Below are positions 17,244-27,113 of a stretch of 33,891 nt of DNA, piece after piece; position 1 is the first letter of the stretch; the number at the start of each line of letters is the position of its first letter. Position numbers and translations under genes: made by a program. The DNA is from an uncultured Gammaproteobacteria bacterium (GTDB lineage: Bacteria > Pseudomonadota > Gammaproteobacteria > SZUA-152). The stretch lies in NCBI GenBank assembly GCA_913009875.1, contig CAJVYS010000025.1, positions 1 through 33,891 of the forward strand, given 5' to 3'. Under the pieces are notes generated by a model that made no database searches, was not told the DNA's origin, and worked only from the letters and a program-made list of their open reading frames with translations.

Positions 17244-18482
17244 ATGAGCAAACGAACAGATCAGAATCTGCTGGTGGGGCTGGATATCGGTACCTCAAAG
17301 GTGGTGGCCATCGTCGCGGATGTGACGCCGGAGGGCGAGATCGAGATCATCGGCATCGGCTCGAATCCTTCACGCGGCCTGAAAAAGGGAGTGGTGGTCA
17401 ATATCGAGTCCACGGTGCAGTCCATCCAGCGTGCGGTGGAGGAGGCGGAATTAATGGCCGGCTGCCAGATCGACTCGGTTTATGCGGGCATCGCCGGCAG
17501 CCACATCCGCAGCCTCAACTCCCACGGCATCGTCGCCATTCGTGACAAAGAGGTGACACATGCCGATGTGGAGCGGGTCATCGATGCAGCGCGCGCGGTG
17601 GCGATTCCGGCGGATCAGAAGGTGCTGCATATCCTGCCACAGGAATTTATCATCGATGAACAGGAGGGCATCCGTGAGCCGGCGGGTATGTCGGGTGTAC
17701 GTCTGGAGGCCAAAGTGCACATGGTCACCGGTGCGGTGTCGGCGGCGCAGAACATCATCAAGTGCGTACGCCGCTGCGGGCTGGAGGTGGACGATGTGAT
17801 CCTTGAACAGCTGGCCTCGAGCTATTCGGTGCTCACCGAGGACGAGAAGGAGCTGGGCGTGTGCCTGGTGGATATGGGCGGTGGTACCACTGACATCGCG
17901 GTATTCACCCATGGTTCCATCCGCCACACCGCGGTCATCCCCATCGCCGGCGACCAAGTGACCAATGACATCGCCGTGGCCCTGCGCACGCCCACCCAGT
18001 ACGCCGAGGAGATCAAGATCAAATACGCCTGTGCATTGACCCAGCTGGCCAGTCCGGAGGAGAGCATCGAAGTGCCCAGTGTGGGTGATCGCCCGCCGCG
18101 ACGTCTGGCGCGCCAGACCCTGGCCGAGGTGGTGGAGCCCCGATATGAGGAGCTGCTGTCGCTGGTGCAGGCGGAGCTGCGGCGCAGCGGCTTCGAGGAT
18201 TTGTGCGCCGCGGGCGTGGTGCTTACCGGCGGTTGCGCGAAGATGGAAGGCGTTATCGAGCTGGCGGAAGAGGTGTTCCATATGCCGGTGCGTCTGGGTG
18301 TGCCACAGCATGTCAGTGGTCTGGTGGATGTGGTGCGTAATCCTATTCACTCCACGGGCGTCGGCCTGTTGCTGTACGGCCATCAGCATGCCGGTGAGCA
18401 GCAGCGCCGGGAACAGCGTGGCGAGTGGGCCGGCAAGGGCCTGTGGGCGCGCATGAAGAATTGGTTTCAGGGTAATTTTTAA
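17244..18482 (+). CDS. ftsA: Cell division protein FtsA
   Basis: FtsA is an actin-like ATPase that tethers FtsZ filaments to the inner membrane. Actin-fold motifs are VGLDIGTSKVVAIVAD near residue 11, VDMGGGTTDIAVF near 209 and VVLTGGCAKMEG near 324. The C-terminal amphipathic helix (GLWARMKNWFQ) is the membrane-targeting sequence. The length of 412 residues is normal. A short 36-bp gap separates it from ftsQ and contains two copies of GGGTTAATGGA; no strong ribosome-binding site is visible before ATG 17244. Confidence 0.96.
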   Translation: MSKRTDQNLLVGLDIGTSKVVAIVADVTPEGEIEIIGIGSNPSRGLKKGVVVNIESTVQSIQRAVEEAELMAGCQIDSVYAGIAGSHIRSLNSHGIVAIRDKEVTHADVERVIDAARAVAIPADQKVLHILPQEFIIDEQEGIREPAGMSGVRLEAKVHMVTGAVSAAQNIIKCVRRCGLEVDDVILEQLASSYSVLTEDEKELGVCLVDMGGGTTDIAVFTHGSIRHTAVIPIAGDQVTNDIAVALRTPTQYAEEIKIKYACALTQLASPEESIEVPSVGDRPPRRLARQTLAEVVEPRYEELLSLVQAELRRSGFEDLCAAGVVLTGGCAKMEGVIELAEEVFHMPVRLGVPQHVSGLVDVVRNPIHSTGVGLLLYGHQHAGEQQRREQRGEWAGKGLWARMKNWFQGNF

Positions 18483-18491
18483 TTTTATTAC

Positions 18492-18521
18492 TTTGCATTT
18501 TTTACGAATGACGAATAGTTA
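18492..18521 (+). promoter_or_regulatory. Weak candidate promoter before ftsZ
   Basis: The 63-bp ftsA-ftsZ gap is markedly AT-rich. It contains TTGCAT (18493-18498) and TAGTTA (18516-18521) with a 17-bp spacer. An extra ftsZ promoter would agree with practice in other bacteria, where ftsZ needs more expression than its neighbours, but the match is poor. AGGAGGG (18531-18537) then provides a strong ribosome-binding site. Confidence 0.3.
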
Positions 18522-18545
18522 ATTTCAACCAGGAGGGTCAAGGCC

Positions 18546-19697
18546 ATGTTTGAACTGATGGAGACCAATGTAGCGGGTGCTGTCATCAAGGTGATCGGTG
18601 TCGGTGGTGGCGGTGGCAATGCCGTGGAGCATATGCTGGCGCAGAGCATCGACGGAGTGGATTTCATCTGCACCAATACCGATGCCCAGGCACTGAAGAA
18701 TTCCTCGGCACGCACCGTGCTGCAGATGGGCAACAATGTCACCAAGGGGCTGGGCGCCGGCGCCAATCCCGATATCGGCCGCCAGGCCGCGTTGGAGGAT
18801 CGTGAGCGTCTCGTGGAGCTGATAGAGGGCGCCGATATGGTGTTCATCACCGCCGGTATGGGTGGTGGTACTGGTACCGGCGGTGCGCCGGTGGTGGCGC
18901 AGATTGCCAAGGAGCTGGGTGTGCTGACGGTGGCAGTGGTCACCAAGCCCTTCCCCTTCGAAGGTAGGAAACGCATGGATATCGCCGATCAGGGTATCAA
19001 GGAGCTGTCGGAGTATGTCGACTCGCTGATCACCATTCCCAATGAGAAGCTGATGAGTGTGCTGGGTGCCGATATGACCCTGCTGGACGTGTTCAAGGCC
19101 GCCAACGACGTGCTGCTGGGCGCGGTGCAGGGCATCGCTGAGTTGATCACCCGCCCGGGCCTGATCAACGTCGACTTTGCCGATGTGCGCACGGTGATGT
19201 CGGAGATGGGTATGGCCATGATGGGCACCGGTTATGCCGAGGGTACGGATCGCGCCCGCGCCGCTGCCGAGGCCGCCGTGGCCAGTCCGCTGCTGGAGAA
19301 CATCGACCTGGCGGGTGCGCGCGGTATCCTGGTTAACGTTACCGCCGGCATGGACATGACCATTGGTGAGTTTGATGCGGTGGGTAGCACGGTGAAAGAC
19401 TTTGCCTCCGAAAACGCCACCGTGGTGGTGGGTACCGTTATCGATCCGGAAATGTCCAACGGCCTGCGTGTCACCGTGGTGGCGACGGGCTTGGGGAATA
19501 ACAAGATCGAGACGCTGGACAAGCCGGTCAAGCTGGTGCCGCCAAAGACCGCCGAGGGTGAGGTGAACTACGGCGAACTGGATCGTCCGACGGTTATCCG
19601 TAATAAGGCGGTGGCCGGTGAGCGTTTTGCCGCCACCGCTGACGGCAATATGGATTACCTGGACATTCCGGCCTTTCTGCGGCGTCAGGCTGACTGA
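18546..19697 (+). CDS. ftsZ: Cell division GTPase FtsZ
   Basis: FtsZ is the tubulin homologue that assembles the Z ring. The N-terminal nucleotide fold begins [15 protein letters not shown] near residue 17, and the tubulin signature GGGTGTG is at 106-112. FPFEGRKR follows near 137. The T7-loop acidic residues sit in [11 protein letters not shown] near 207. The C-terminal peptide [11 protein letters not shown] is the binding site for FtsA and ZipA. The length of 383 residues is typical. The strong AGGAGGG lies nine bases before the ATG. A hairpin follows the stop codon at 19710. Confidence 0.98.
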   Translation: MFELMETNVAGAVIKVIGVGGGGGNAVEHMLAQSIDGVDFICTNTDAQALKNSSARTVLQMGNNVTKGLGAGANPDIGRQAALEDRERLVELIEGADMVFITAGMGGGTGTGGAPVVAQIAKELGVLTVAVVTKPFPFEGRKRMDIADQGIKELSEYVDSLITIPNEKLMSVLGADMTLLDVFKAANDVLLGAVQGIAELITRPGLINVDFADVRTVMSEMGMAMMGTGYAEGTDRARAAAEAAVASPLLENIDLAGARGILVNVTAGMDMTIGEFDAVGSTVKDFASENATVVVGTVIDPEMSNGLRVTVVATGLGNNKIETLDKPVKLVPPKTAEGEVNYGELDRPTVIRNKAVAGERFAATADGNMDYLDIPAFLRRQAD

Positions 19698-19709
19698 TGC
19701 TCAAGGGCA

Positions 19710-19741
19710 CTTCTACCTGAACCCTCGGATTCAGGTAGAAG
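19710..19741. terminator. Hairpin after ftsZ (no U tract)
   Basis: CTTCTACCTGAA (19710-19721) and TTCAGGTAGAAG (19730-19741) form a perfect 12-bp stem with an 8-base loop. It begins 13 bases after the ftsZ stop. There is no T run after it, so it would be a factor-dependent terminator, a stability element or a dispersed repeat. The inner 20 bases recur beside apaG at 28501-28520, which favours a repeat family. Confidence 0.55.
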
Positions 19742-19801
19742 CACCCTCAAGTTATCAAGTGGCTTTGCCGATGGGGGCGGGGCCTGCAAATGTCACGGGG
19801 T

Positions 19802-19815
19802 GTGAACCCGTTCAC
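19802..19815. repeat. Short inverted repeat before lpxC
   Basis: GTGAAC and GTTCAC face each other across two bases, about 90 bases before the lpxC start. It could be an operator half-site pair, but nothing in the sequence names a regulator. No convincing sigma-70 promoter was found in the ftsZ-lpxC gap of 205 bp. Confidence 0.25.
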
Positions 19816-19902
19816 TAGGCAGGGTTTTGGCGCTGTGGTAACATGCGCGACTTCTGCGTGGCTGGGTGCCGGGCAAACTTTATTTTCTGAATCGACTGAA
19901 AA

Positions 19903-20814
19903 ATGATCAAGCAACGTACACTGAAGAATGTCATCCGCGCCACGGGTATTGGCCTGCACACCGGAGAAAAGGTCTATCTGACCCTGAGGCCGGCGGCGGT
20001 GGATACCGGTATCGTGTTTCGGCGCGTGGATCTTGATGAGCCGGTTGAGATCGAGGCCAAGCCGGAGAATGTCGGTGATACGCGCCTGTCCACCACCTTG
20101 GTAAAAGGTAATGTGCGTATTTCCACCGTCGAACATCTGTTGTCGGCGATGGCCGGCCTGGGTATCGATAATGCCTATATCGACGTCAGTTCTGCCGAGG
20201 TGCCGATCATGGATGGCAGTGCCGGGCCCTTCGTATTTCTGATCCAGTCGGCGGGTATTGAAGACCAGAATGCACCCAAGCGCTTCATCCGCATCAAAAA
20301 GACGGTGATCGTGGAAGACGGCGACAAGTGGGCCCGTTTTGATCCGTTCGAAGGCTTTAAGGTCTCCTTTAATATCGATTTTGAACACCCGGTGTTCAGG
20401 AACAGCGAGCAGACCACCACGGTGGATTTTTCCAGCACCTCCTTTGTCAAGGAAGTCAGCCGTGCGCGCACCTTCGGTTTCATGCGCGACATCGAGCAGC
20501 TGCGCGAGAACAATCTTGCTCTCGGCGGCAGTCACGACAATGCCATCGTGATGGATGATTACCGCGTGCTGAACGAAGACGGCCTGCGTTATCACGACGA
20601 GTTCGTCAAACACAAGGTGCTGGATGCCATTGGCGATCTGTACCTGCTGGGTTGCAGTCTGATTGGCGCCTTCAGTGGCTGCAAATCCGGTCATGCATTG
20701 AACAACCGTCTGCTGCGCGCCCTGTTGGCCGATGAGTCGGCCTGGGAGTCGGCGACATTCGATGATTCGCGCAGCGCCCCCATTTCCTATACCCACCCCA
20801 TGATGGCAAATTGA
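19903..20814 (+). CDS. lpxC: UDP-3-O-acyl-GlcNAc deacetylase LpxC
   Basis: LpxC is the zinc enzyme for the committed step of lipid A synthesis. The zinc ligands are present: H78 in [11 protein letters not shown]237 and D241 in [15 protein letters not shown], one residue lower than in E. coli. The catalytic H264 is in [10 protein letters not shown]. The 303-residue length is standard. It lies 205 bp after ftsZ, as in many gammaproteobacteria. Levels of LpxC are usually controlled by FtsH proteolysis; nothing in this window bears on that. Confidence 0.97.
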   Translation: MIKQRTLKNVIRATGIGLHTGEKVYLTLRPAAVDTGIVFRRVDLDEPVEIEAKPENVGDTRLSTTLVKGNVRISTVEHLLSAMAGLGIDNAYIDVSSAEVPIMDGSAGPFVFLIQSAGIEDQNAPKRFIRIKKTVIVEDGDKWARFDPFEGFKVSFNIDFEHPVFRNSEQTTTVDFSSTSFVKEVSRARTFGFMRDIEQLRENNLALGGSHDNAIVMDDYRVLNEDGLRYHDEFVKHKVLDAIGDLYLLGCSLIGAFSGCKSGHALNNRLLRALLADESAWESATFDDSRSAPISYTHPMMAN

Positions 20815-20948
20815 TCACGCCGTTAGCGGCCTGTGTGTCTGTTCAACTTGTTACTTTCCGTCTGAATTGCTACCTTTAGCGGCCCGCTGGGGGCGTTTTG
20901 GCGTGTGTTGGCTAAAGTTTTCGCGCCAGACTTCGATTAAGTTACGGT

Positions 20949-20989
20949 AGCCTGGTGTCTTTGCCGGCATTCCGTTTTCAGGCTTTTTT
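20949..20989 (+). terminator. Possible lpxC terminator
   Basis: AGCCTG (20949-20954) and CAGGCT (20979-20984) can pair across a 24-base loop, followed by a run of six T. The stem is short and the structure overlaps the 3' end of the convergent dciA gene. Another inverted pair, CTTTAGC (20874) and GCTAAAG (20911), lies earlier in the gap. Confidence 0.3.
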
Positions 20990-21445
20990 CGAGCCGTTGA
21001 GTGCCAGGCGTCGCAGGGCCTCGGCAAGCTCGGGGGCCTGAATTCCCTCAGCTGCGCTCTTTAATGTCTCTGCCCCCGAAAGGGAGAGCGAGGCGCGGCG
21101 GGGTGGCGATACCGGTTCTGCCGGCTCGCTGGCGGGTTGCACCTTGAATCGCACCTTTCGCAAGGACTCAAGTCCCTGCTGGCTTTGCAGGATGTGCAGC
21201 ACCGTCGGTGCCTGATAGCGGAGCTGGGTGAGCCAGGCGGGTGAATCCGCGGTAACGATGGCGGTATCGGTGCGGATGTTGCAGAGACTGACATGCGGGC
21301 CAAGGGGTTCGCCCAGTGCACCGCGCAGCATGCGATTCAGCGTTTGTAGCCGGTGGGCGTGAACAAACAGTGGTTGCAGGCCATTATCGGCTGCGGCCAG
21401 AATGCTGGCCAGGCTCTTGCCGAATGGTCTTTTGCGGACGGGCAT
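20978..21445 (-). CDS. dciA: DUF721 / DciA-family protein
   Basis: DciA-family proteins recruit or load the replicative helicase DnaB in bacteria lacking DnaC. The chain has the family's N-terminal helical/KH-like part (SLASILAAADNGLQPLFVHAHRLQTLNRML), then ADSPAWLTQLRYQAPTVLHIL, which corresponds to the conserved W...LRYQ segment. The C-terminal region is basic and Pro/Ser-rich. Position between lpxC and secA, antisense to them, is that seen for this gene in other gammaproteobacteria. I chose ATG 21445 (155 residues) from family length; a GTG at 21490 would add 15 residues. Neither has a clear Shine-Dalgarno sequence. Confidence 0.8.
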   Translation of the reverse strand: MPVRKRPFGKSLASILAAADNGLQPLFVHAHRLQTLNRMLRGALGEPLGPHVSLCNIRTDTAIVTADSPAWLTQLRYQAPTVLHILQSQQGLESLRKVRFKVQPASEPAEPVSPPRRASLSLSGAETLKSAAEGIQAPELAEALRRLALNGSKKA

Positions 21446-21550
21446 GGCGCGAATGTCTTTGGGTCGAAACAGGAAATCATTGTAGTTCACTGTGGTAACA
21501 GCTGGAAGCGATACCTCGAAGCGGTGATAAACGGGAGCGGACGGCGCAGT

Positions 21551-22477
21551 ATGAATATTATCTTTGTTGGCAAGCGGGGAAGCAGGACGCGCACGGTAAC
21601 GGTGACGCGCGCTGCGGTGACATTGGCGTCCTTGCTGGCATTTGTCATCGTCCCCTCCCTGTTGATGTTTGGTGGCTATTGGATGGCGCAGAAGGCTGCC
21701 CCCAGCCAGGACGAACTACTGATGAGCTCTTGGCAGCAGGAGATGCTGGCTCAGCGCGAGGAGATTGCCGACGTTCAGCGCGGGGCGCGTGAAAATATGG
21801 ATGCCCTGGCCTTGCGCCTGGGTGAGCTACAGGCCAAGGTCATCCGTCTGGATGCCTTGGGTGAACGCCTGACCGAGGTGGCCGGTCTCGACAAGGGCGA
21901 GTTTGATTTCTCCTCCAAGCCCGCTGTTGGTGGCCCGCAAACAGCTTCCGCCCCTGAGGCGATACCTCTGGCGGATTTTGTGCAGTCACTCGAGAGCCTT
22001 TCCCGCCAGCTGGATGACCGCGCCGAGCAGCTGGGTCTGTTGGAAACCATGCTCATGAGCCGTAATCTGCAGGATGCGGTATTTCCTGCCGGACGTCCTA
22101 TCAAGCGCGGCTGGATTTCATCCTATTACGGCATGCGTACCGACCCTTTCAGCGGCCGTCGCGAACACCACAAGGGTATGGATTTCGCCGGCAAGGCCGG
22201 TAGCGAAGTGATCGCCGTGGGCGCCGGCGTGGTGACCTGGGCCGGCAGCCGCTATGGTTATGGCAACCTGGTGGAAATTAATCACGGCAATGGTTATGTG
22301 ACCCGCTACGGGCATAACGAGAAAATACTGGTCGGTATTGGTGATGCGGTGAAAAAGGGCCAGACGTTGGCGAAAATGGGTTCCACTGGCCGCTCCACCG
22401 GCCCGCATGTGCATTTCGAGGTGCGTTACAAGGACAAGACCGTCGACCCCAAGAAATACATCCTGGCCTCCCGCTGA
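21551..22477 (+). CDS. M23-family metallopeptidase, membrane-anchored
   Basis: This is a LytM-type zinc peptidase or divisome/wall regulator. From ATG 21551 it has 308 residues: a basic N-terminus, a transmembrane helix (about 22-45), a coiled-coil stretch (about 54-112 and 140-170) and a C-terminal M23 domain. Zinc ligands are complete: H207 and D211 (HKGMD) and H288 in HVH, with H255 (RYGH) as the likely catalytic partner, so it may be active rather than an EnvC-like degenerate form. The start was chosen because the TM-preceding MNIIFVGKRG is typical. It is divergent from dciA and precedes secA. Confidence 0.88.
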   Translation: MNIIFVGKRGSRTRTVTVTRAAVTLASLLAFVIVPSLLMFGGYWMAQKAAPSQDELLMSSWQQEMLAQREEIADVQRGARENMDALALRLGELQAKVIRLDALGERLTEVAGLDKGEFDFSSKPAVGGPQTASAPEAIPLADFVQSLESLSRQLDDRAEQLGLLETMLMSRNLQDAVFPAGRPIKRGWISSYYGMRTDPFSGRREHHKGMDFAGKAGSEVIAVGAGVVTWAGSRYGYGNLVEINHGNGYVTRYGHNEKILVGIGDAVKKGQTLAKMGSTGRSTGPHVHFEVRYKDKTVDPKKYILASR

Positions 22478-22523
22478 TCATTGCGGGAAAGCAATAATTA
22501 TTCTCTAAACCTCTGATCCCCGT

Positions 22524-22529
22524 TATAAT
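22524..22529 (+). promoter_or_regulatory. Candidate -10 element of the secA promoter
   Basis: A perfect TATAAT lies 62 bases before the secA ATG, in an AT-rich gap. No good -35 hexamer sits at the right distance (TTCTCT at 22501 is the base-spacing match). The small hairpin ATTGC/GCAAT just after the peptidase stop (22480-22495) may mark the end of the preceding transcript. Confidence 0.4.
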
Positions 22530-22591
22530 CCCAGCCTTTATCCGGCGTGCCTGTGCGTGCGTTGCCCATTCCTGAATCGATGTGAAAAGAC

Positions 22592-25318
22592 ATGGTAAGT
22601 AAACTGCTGTCCAAGGTTTTCGGTAGTCGTAACGATCGTCTGCTGAAGCAGATGAACAAGGTCGCGGCCCAGATCAGTGCCCTGGAGCCAGAGGTTCAGG
22701 AACTGTCCGACGAGGAGCTGCGTGCCAAAACGGACGAATTCCGTCAGCGTCTGGCCGACGGCGCCAAGGTCAACGACCTGCTGGTCGAGGCCTTTGCCGT
22801 GGTGCGCGAGGCCGGCAAGCGCGCCCTGGACATGCGCCACTTCGACGTCCAGCTCATTGGCGGCATGGTGCTCAACGATGGCAAGATCGCCGAAATGCGC
22901 ACCGGTGAGGGTAAGACCCTGGTGGGCACGCTGGCGGTGTACCTCAATGCACTTACCGGCAAGGGCGTACATCTGGTGACAGTGAATGACTATCTCGCCA
23001 GCCGCGATGCCGCCTGGATGGGCAAGCTGTACAACTTCCTCGGTCTGTCGGTGGGCGTGGCGCTTTCCGGGCAGAGTCCGGACGAGAAGCGTGCCGCCTA
23101 TGCCGCCGACATCACCTATGGCACCAACAATGAATTCGGCTTCGATTACCTGCGCGACAATATGGCCTTCAGTCTCGAGGACAAGGTTCAGCGTGAGTTG
23201 CATTACGCCATTGTCGATGAAGTTGACTCCATCCTCATCGACGAGGCGCGCACACCGCTGATTATCTCCGGTCCCGCCGATGACAGCTCTGATCTGTACG
23301 AGAAGATCAACAAAATTGTCCCCGACCTGGTGAAACAGGAAGGCGAGGAGCCCGAAGATGGCCAACTGGGCGATTTTTATCTGGAAGAAAAATCCAAACA
23401 GGTCTTTCTCACCGAGCAGGGCCACCAGCATGTGGAAGAGATGCTTGCCGAGATCGGCCTGCTGCCGGAGGGCGAAAGCCTCTATGACGCGGCTAACATC
23501 CGCCTGATTCATCACGTCAATGCCGCGTTGCGCGCCCACGCCCTGTATCAGTGTAACGTGGACTACATCGTCAAGGGCGGCGAGGTCATCATCGTCGACG
23601 AATTCACCGGCCGCACCATGCCGGGCCGGCGCTGGTCCGATGGCCTGCACCAGGCGGTGGAGGCCAAGGAAGGCGTGGCGGTACAGAACGAGAACCAGAC
23701 CCTGGCCTCGATCACCTTCCAGAACTATTTCCGTCTTTACGACAAGCTGGCCGGCATGACCGGTACTGCCGATACCGAGGCCTTTGAGTTCCAGCAGATC
23801 TACGGACTGGAAGTGGTGGTGATCCCCCCCGACAAGCTGGTGGCGCGCAAGGATCTCACCGATCTGGTGTTTCTCACCAGCAAAGAAAAATTCGATGCTA
23901 TTTGCGAAGACGTGAAGGAGTGCCGTGAGCGTCAGCAGCCGGTGCTGGTGGGTACTGCCTCCATCGAGACCTCGGAATATCTCTCCGAACTGCTGGATAA
24001 GGCCAAGGTGCCGCATCAGGTGCTGAATGCCAAGTTCCACGAGAAGGAGGCGGAGATTATCGCCCAGGCCGGTGCACCCGGTTCGGTGACTATTGCCACG
24101 AATATGGCCGGTCGCGGTACAGATATCGTCCTTGGCGGCAATCTTGATGCGGAGCTGGCAGCCGTCGGCGACATCGACGAGGCGGAAGAGGAGAGGCTCC
24201 GGCAGGCGTGGGAGCAGCGCCACCGACAGGTACTGGAGGCCGGTGGCCTGCATGTGACGGGTACCGAACGCCATGAGTCACGCCGTGTCGATAATCAGCT
24301 GCGTGGTCGTTCCGGCCGTCAGGGTGACCCGGGCTCGACCCGCTTCTATCTGTCGCTGGAAGACAACCTGATGCGCATTTTCGCCTCCGATCGCGTTGCT
24401 GCCCTGATGCAGAAGCTGGGTATGCAGGACGGTGAGGCCATCGAGCATCCATGGGTCAACAAGGCAATCGAAAATGCCCAACGCAAAGTCGAGGGCCACA
24501 ACTTCGATATCCGTAAAAACCTGCTGGAATACGACGATGTCGCCAACGACCAGCGCAAGGTGGTCTACGAGCAACGCGCGGAACTGATGTCCACCGACGA
24601 CGTGTCGGAGATGGTCAAGAACATCCGCGTCGATGTGGTGGGCGATCTGATCAGCGAATACATTCCGCCGGGTTCGCTGGACGAGTTGTGGGATGTGGCC
24701 GGACTGGAAAAGGCGCTGGAGGCCAGCTTCGGCATGGCCATGCCGGTGCAGCAGTGGCTGGATGAAGACCACGACCTGCACGAGGAAAGCCTGCGTCAGC
24801 GCATCTTCGATGAGCTGGAGCAGGCCTATTACGAGAAGGAGGCGCAGGCCGGCAGGGAGGTGTTACGTCACTTCGAAAAGGCCGTGCTGCTAAAGGTGCT
24901 GGACGAACAATGGAAGGATCACCTGGCCACCATGGATCACCTGCGCCAGGGCATTCACCTGCGCGGCTATGCACAGAAGAACCCCAAGCAGGAATACAAG
25001 CGCGAGGCCTTCGAACTGTTTGGCGCCATGCTGGAGCGCTTCAAGCGCGAGGTGGTAGAGATTCTTTCCAAGGTGCAGATTCGTGCCGAAGAGGACGTTG
25101 AAGCGATGGATGCGCAGCGTCGTTCCGAGGCGCCCGTCTCTTACCAACACGAGCAGGCGCCGTCGGCCACTGCAGGTGGTGCGCCCGAAGAAACACCGGC
25201 GGGCGCGGAACCTGCGCATCAGCCCTTCGTGCGCGACGGTCGCAAGGTCGGGCGCAACGAACCCTGCCCCTGCGGTTCCGGGAAAAAATTCAAGCAGTGC
25301 CACGGCAAGCTTGGCTGA
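22592..25318 (+). CDS. secA: Preprotein translocase ATPase SecA
   Basis: SecA drives unfolded preproteins through SecYEG using ATP. The Walker A motif [10 protein letters not shown] places K108 where E. coli has it, and [19 protein letters not shown] is the DEAD-like Walker B region. [14 protein letters not shown] and [24 protein letters not shown] belong to the second motor domain. The C-terminal zinc tail [17 protein letters not shown] has the CxC...CH ligands that also bind SecB. The length of 908 residues is standard. It ends 26 bases before a strong terminator. Confidence 0.98.
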   Translation: MVSKLLSKVFGSRNDRLLKQMNKVAAQISALEPEVQELSDEELRAKTDEFRQRLADGAKVNDLLVEAFAVVREAGKRALDMRHFDVQLIGGMVLNDGKIAEMRTGEGKTLVGTLAVYLNALTGKGVHLVTVNDYLASRDAAWMGKLYNFLGLSVGVALSGQSPDEKRAAYAADITYGTNNEFGFDYLRDNMAFSLEDKVQRELHYAIVDEVDSILIDEARTPLIISGPADDSSDLYEKINKIVPDLVKQEGEEPEDGQLGDFYLEEKSKQVFLTEQGHQHVEEMLAEIGLLPEGESLYDAANIRLIHHVNAALRAHALYQCNVDYIVKGGEVIIVDEFTGRTMPGRRWSDGLHQAVEAKEGVAVQNENQTLASITFQNYFRLYDKLAGMTGTADTEAFEFQQIYGLEVVVIPPDKLVARKDLTDLVFLTSKEKFDAICEDVKECRERQQPVLVGTASIETSEYLSELLDKAKVPHQVLNAKFHEKEAEIIAQAGAPGSVTIATNMAGRGTDIVLGGNLDAELAAVGDIDEAEEERLRQAWEQRHRQVLEAGGLHVTGTERHESRRVDNQLRGRSGRQGDPGSTRFYLSLEDNLMRIFASDRVAALMQKLGMQDGEAIEHPWVNKAIENAQRKVEGHNFDIRKNLLEYDDVANDQRKVVYEQRAELMSTDDVSEMVKNIRVDVVGDLISEYIPPGSLDELWDVAGLEKALEASFGMAMPVQQWLDEDHDLHEESLRQRIFDELEQAYYEKEAQAGREVLRHFEKAVLLKVLDEQWKDHLATMDHLRQGIHLRGYAQKNPKQEYKREAFELFGAMLERFKREVVEILSKVQIRAEEDVEAMDAQRRSEAPVSYQHEQAPSATAGGAPEETPAGAEPAHQPFVRDGRKVGRNEPCPCGSGKKFKQCHGKLG

Positions 25319-25344
25319 TCTGATTCAAACAATGTTGTGAAAGG

Positions 25345-25379
25345 GGCGCGCAGGATGACACATCCTGCGCGCCTTTTTT
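25345..25379 (+). terminator. Rho-independent terminator of secA
   Basis: GGCGCGCAGGATG (25345-25357) pairs perfectly with CATCCTGCGCGCC (25361-25373) across a 3-base loop, followed by six T. It is the strongest terminator in the window and separates secA from argJ. Confidence 0.92.
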
Positions 25380-25389
25380 CGTTTGCGTG

Positions 25390-25639
25390 AGTGACCCTAG
25401 ATTAATCAGTTAATCGCTTCAAGGTAAGTTTAAGTGAATGATAATAAAGGAATTTATCTAAAATCTGAACTTCGCCTGCTGGGTGGGAACGCTACGACCC
25501 GCCCAGCAGCTCTGAGTGCCCGCCTGACTATGCAAAAAAACGCGTAAAGGAACAAAGCCATTAACTCATTTTTTTGCTACGCCAGACGAACACTCAGAAC
25601 CACTGGACAGGCCGTTCAACTGATTAGTCTAGGGTGACT
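25390..25639. repeat. 250-bp MITE-like element before argJ
   Basis: Terminal inverted repeats of 22 bp (25390-25411 and 25618-25639) match at 20 positions. Internal pairs are CTGCTGGGTGGG (25476-25487) with CCCGCCCAGCAG (25498-25509), TCTGAGTG (25511-25518) with CACTCAGA (25591-25598), and GCAAAAAAA (25532-25540) with TTTTTTTGC (25569-25577). These are nested, so the whole can fold into a branched structure. No transposase ORF and no clear target duplication were seen. The hairpins could also belong to a small RNA. It fills most of the 400-bp secA-argJ gap. Confidence 0.7.
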
Positions 25640-25718
25640 GGCTTGTGCCGTGGATGGACTTACCGCTAACATCCTCAGTCTGTTTTTTATCCCTATTTTT
25701 ACCTGAGCCGAGAACATC

Positions 25719-26936
25719 ATGAACGTCAACAAGCAACCACTTCCCGTTATGCACGCTGTGCCCGGACTGCGCCTGGCTGCTACTTGTGCTGGCATCAAGC
25801 AGGAAGGGCGCCGTGACGTGGTGCTGATGGCGCTGGACGAAGGCACACAGGTGGCGGCGGTGTTTACCCGCAATGCCTTCTGCGCTGCGCCGGTGCACAT
25901 CTGCCGCGCGCACCTGTCGCAGAGTGCGCCACGTTATCTGCTTACCAACACCGGTAATGCCAATGCCGGTACCGGTGAGCAGGGCATGGATGACAGTCTG
26001 GCTTGCTGTGAGGCGGTGGCACAGGCGGCGGGCTGTGCGACGGCGGCCGTACTGCCTTTTTCCACCGGCGTCATCGGCGAGCCCCTGCCCGTGGAAAAAA
26101 TCACCACCGCCGTGCCCGCCGTGCTGGCGGCCCTCAGCGATGACGGCTGGGCCGATGCGGCATACGGCATTCTGACCACCGACACCGTGCCCAAGGGTGC
26201 CTCGACGCAGGCGAACATAGACGGTGTGACGATAACCGTCACCGGTATCGCCAAGGGCTCCGGTATGATCCGCCCCGATATGGCCACCATGCTGGCCTAT
26301 ATCGCCACCGATGCCCAGGTGGCGCAGCCGGTGTTGCAGGCCTGTCTCGAACGGGCTGTGGCGCGCTCTTTCAACCGCATCACGGTGGATGGCGATACCT
26401 CCACCAATGATTCCTGCCTGCTGATAGCCACTGGCCAGTCGGCGCTGTGTATCGAGCAGGCCGACGGCCCGGCCTTCGAGGCCCTGTGCGCGGCGGTGAG
26501 CGAGGTGTGCGAGTCTCTGGCGCAAGCCATCGTGCGCGATGGCGAAGGTGCCACCAAGCTCATCACCATCGACGTGCAGGGCGGGCGCAACCGTGAGGAG
26601 TGCCTGCAGGTGGCCTACGCCATCGCCCATTCGCCGCTGGTAAAGACGGCCTTTTTCGCAGCAGACCCCAACTGGGGGCGTATCCTCGCCGTGGTCGGCC
26701 GTGCCGGTCTGGAGGACCTGGACATCGATGCCGTGCAGCTGTTTCTCGACGACGTGTGCATTGTCCGTGACGGCGGCCGGGCGGCCGAATACACCGAGGA
26801 GGCCGGGCAGGCGGTGATGGATCGTGACGAGATCAACGTGTGCGTGGTGCTGGGCCGGGGCGAGGCCTGCGAGCAGGTGTGGACCTGTGATCTGTCCTAC
26901 GACTATGTGCGCATCAATGCGGAGTACAGGACTTGA
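25719..26936 (+). CDS. argJ: Bifunctional glutamate N-acetyltransferase / synthase ArgJ
   Basis: ArgJ transfers the acetyl group of N-acetylornithine to glutamate, recycling it in arginine synthesis; many also use acetyl-CoA. It is made as a precursor that cleaves itself before the threonine in the ATM motif: here A189/T190 in [22 protein letters not shown] near residue 76 forms the oxyanion region, and [13 protein letters not shown] near 217 is also conserved. The length of 405 residues is typical. No strong ribosome-binding site precedes ATG 25719. Its position between secA and the mutT gene is conserved in several gammaproteobacteria. Confidence 0.96.
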   Translation: MNVNKQPLPVMHAVPGLRLAATCAGIKQEGRRDVVLMALDEGTQVAAVFTRNAFCAAPVHICRAHLSQSAPRYLLTNTGNANAGTGEQGMDDSLACCEAVAQAAGCATAAVLPFSTGVIGEPLPVEKITTAVPAVLAALSDDGWADAAYGILTTDTVPKGASTQANIDGVTITVTGIAKGSGMIRPDMATMLAYIATDAQVAQPVLQACLERAVARSFNRITVDGDTSTNDSCLLIATGQSALCIEQADGPAFEALCAAVSEVCESLAQAIVRDGEGATKLITIDVQGGRNREECLQVAYAIAHSPLVKTAFFAADPNWGRILAVVGRAGLEDLDIDAVQLFLDDVCIVRDGGRAAEYTEEAGQAVMDRDEINVCVVLGRGEACEQVWTCDLSYDYVRINAEYRT

Positions 26937-26940
26937 GGCT

Positions 26941-27079
26941 GTAGCAGGCCATGTCCGCGATAAAGGCTTTTCGCCACAGAGGCACAGAGAACACGGAGGA
27001 GACAATATTATTGGTCTCCGTGTTCTCTGTGCCTCTGTGGCGAAATTTGGAACCCATCGCGGGCATGGCCCGCTCCTAC
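26941..27079. repeat. Nested palindrome between argJ and the Nudix gene
   Basis: The inner part is a perfect 30-bp inverted repeat (26969-26998 with 27016-27045), beginning TTTCGCCACAGAGGCAC, with a 17-base loop. Outside it lies a second inverted pair: GTAGCAGGCCATGTCCGCGAT (26941-26961, split here only by three missing bases) against the segment at 27056-27079. The outer arms resemble the GTAGGAGCGGGC...GCCCGCGAT palindrome common in Pseudomonas and relatives. One repeat seems to sit inside the loop of the other. Confidence 0.8.
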
Positions 27080-27113
27080 CGATGGTGGTGATGCCGAGTT
27101 TGGAGGGGAAATG

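Noticed and set aside
19716-19735. LexA (SOS) box after ftsZ
   Set aside because: The CTG...CAG halves are separated by 12 bases and not the 10 of the E. coli type, and the second copy at 28501 sits at no suitable promoter position.
27111-27113. ATG 27111 as start of the Nudix gene
   Set aside because: It is only two bases after the GGAGGGG sequence, whereas ATG 27114 is at a usable distance of five.
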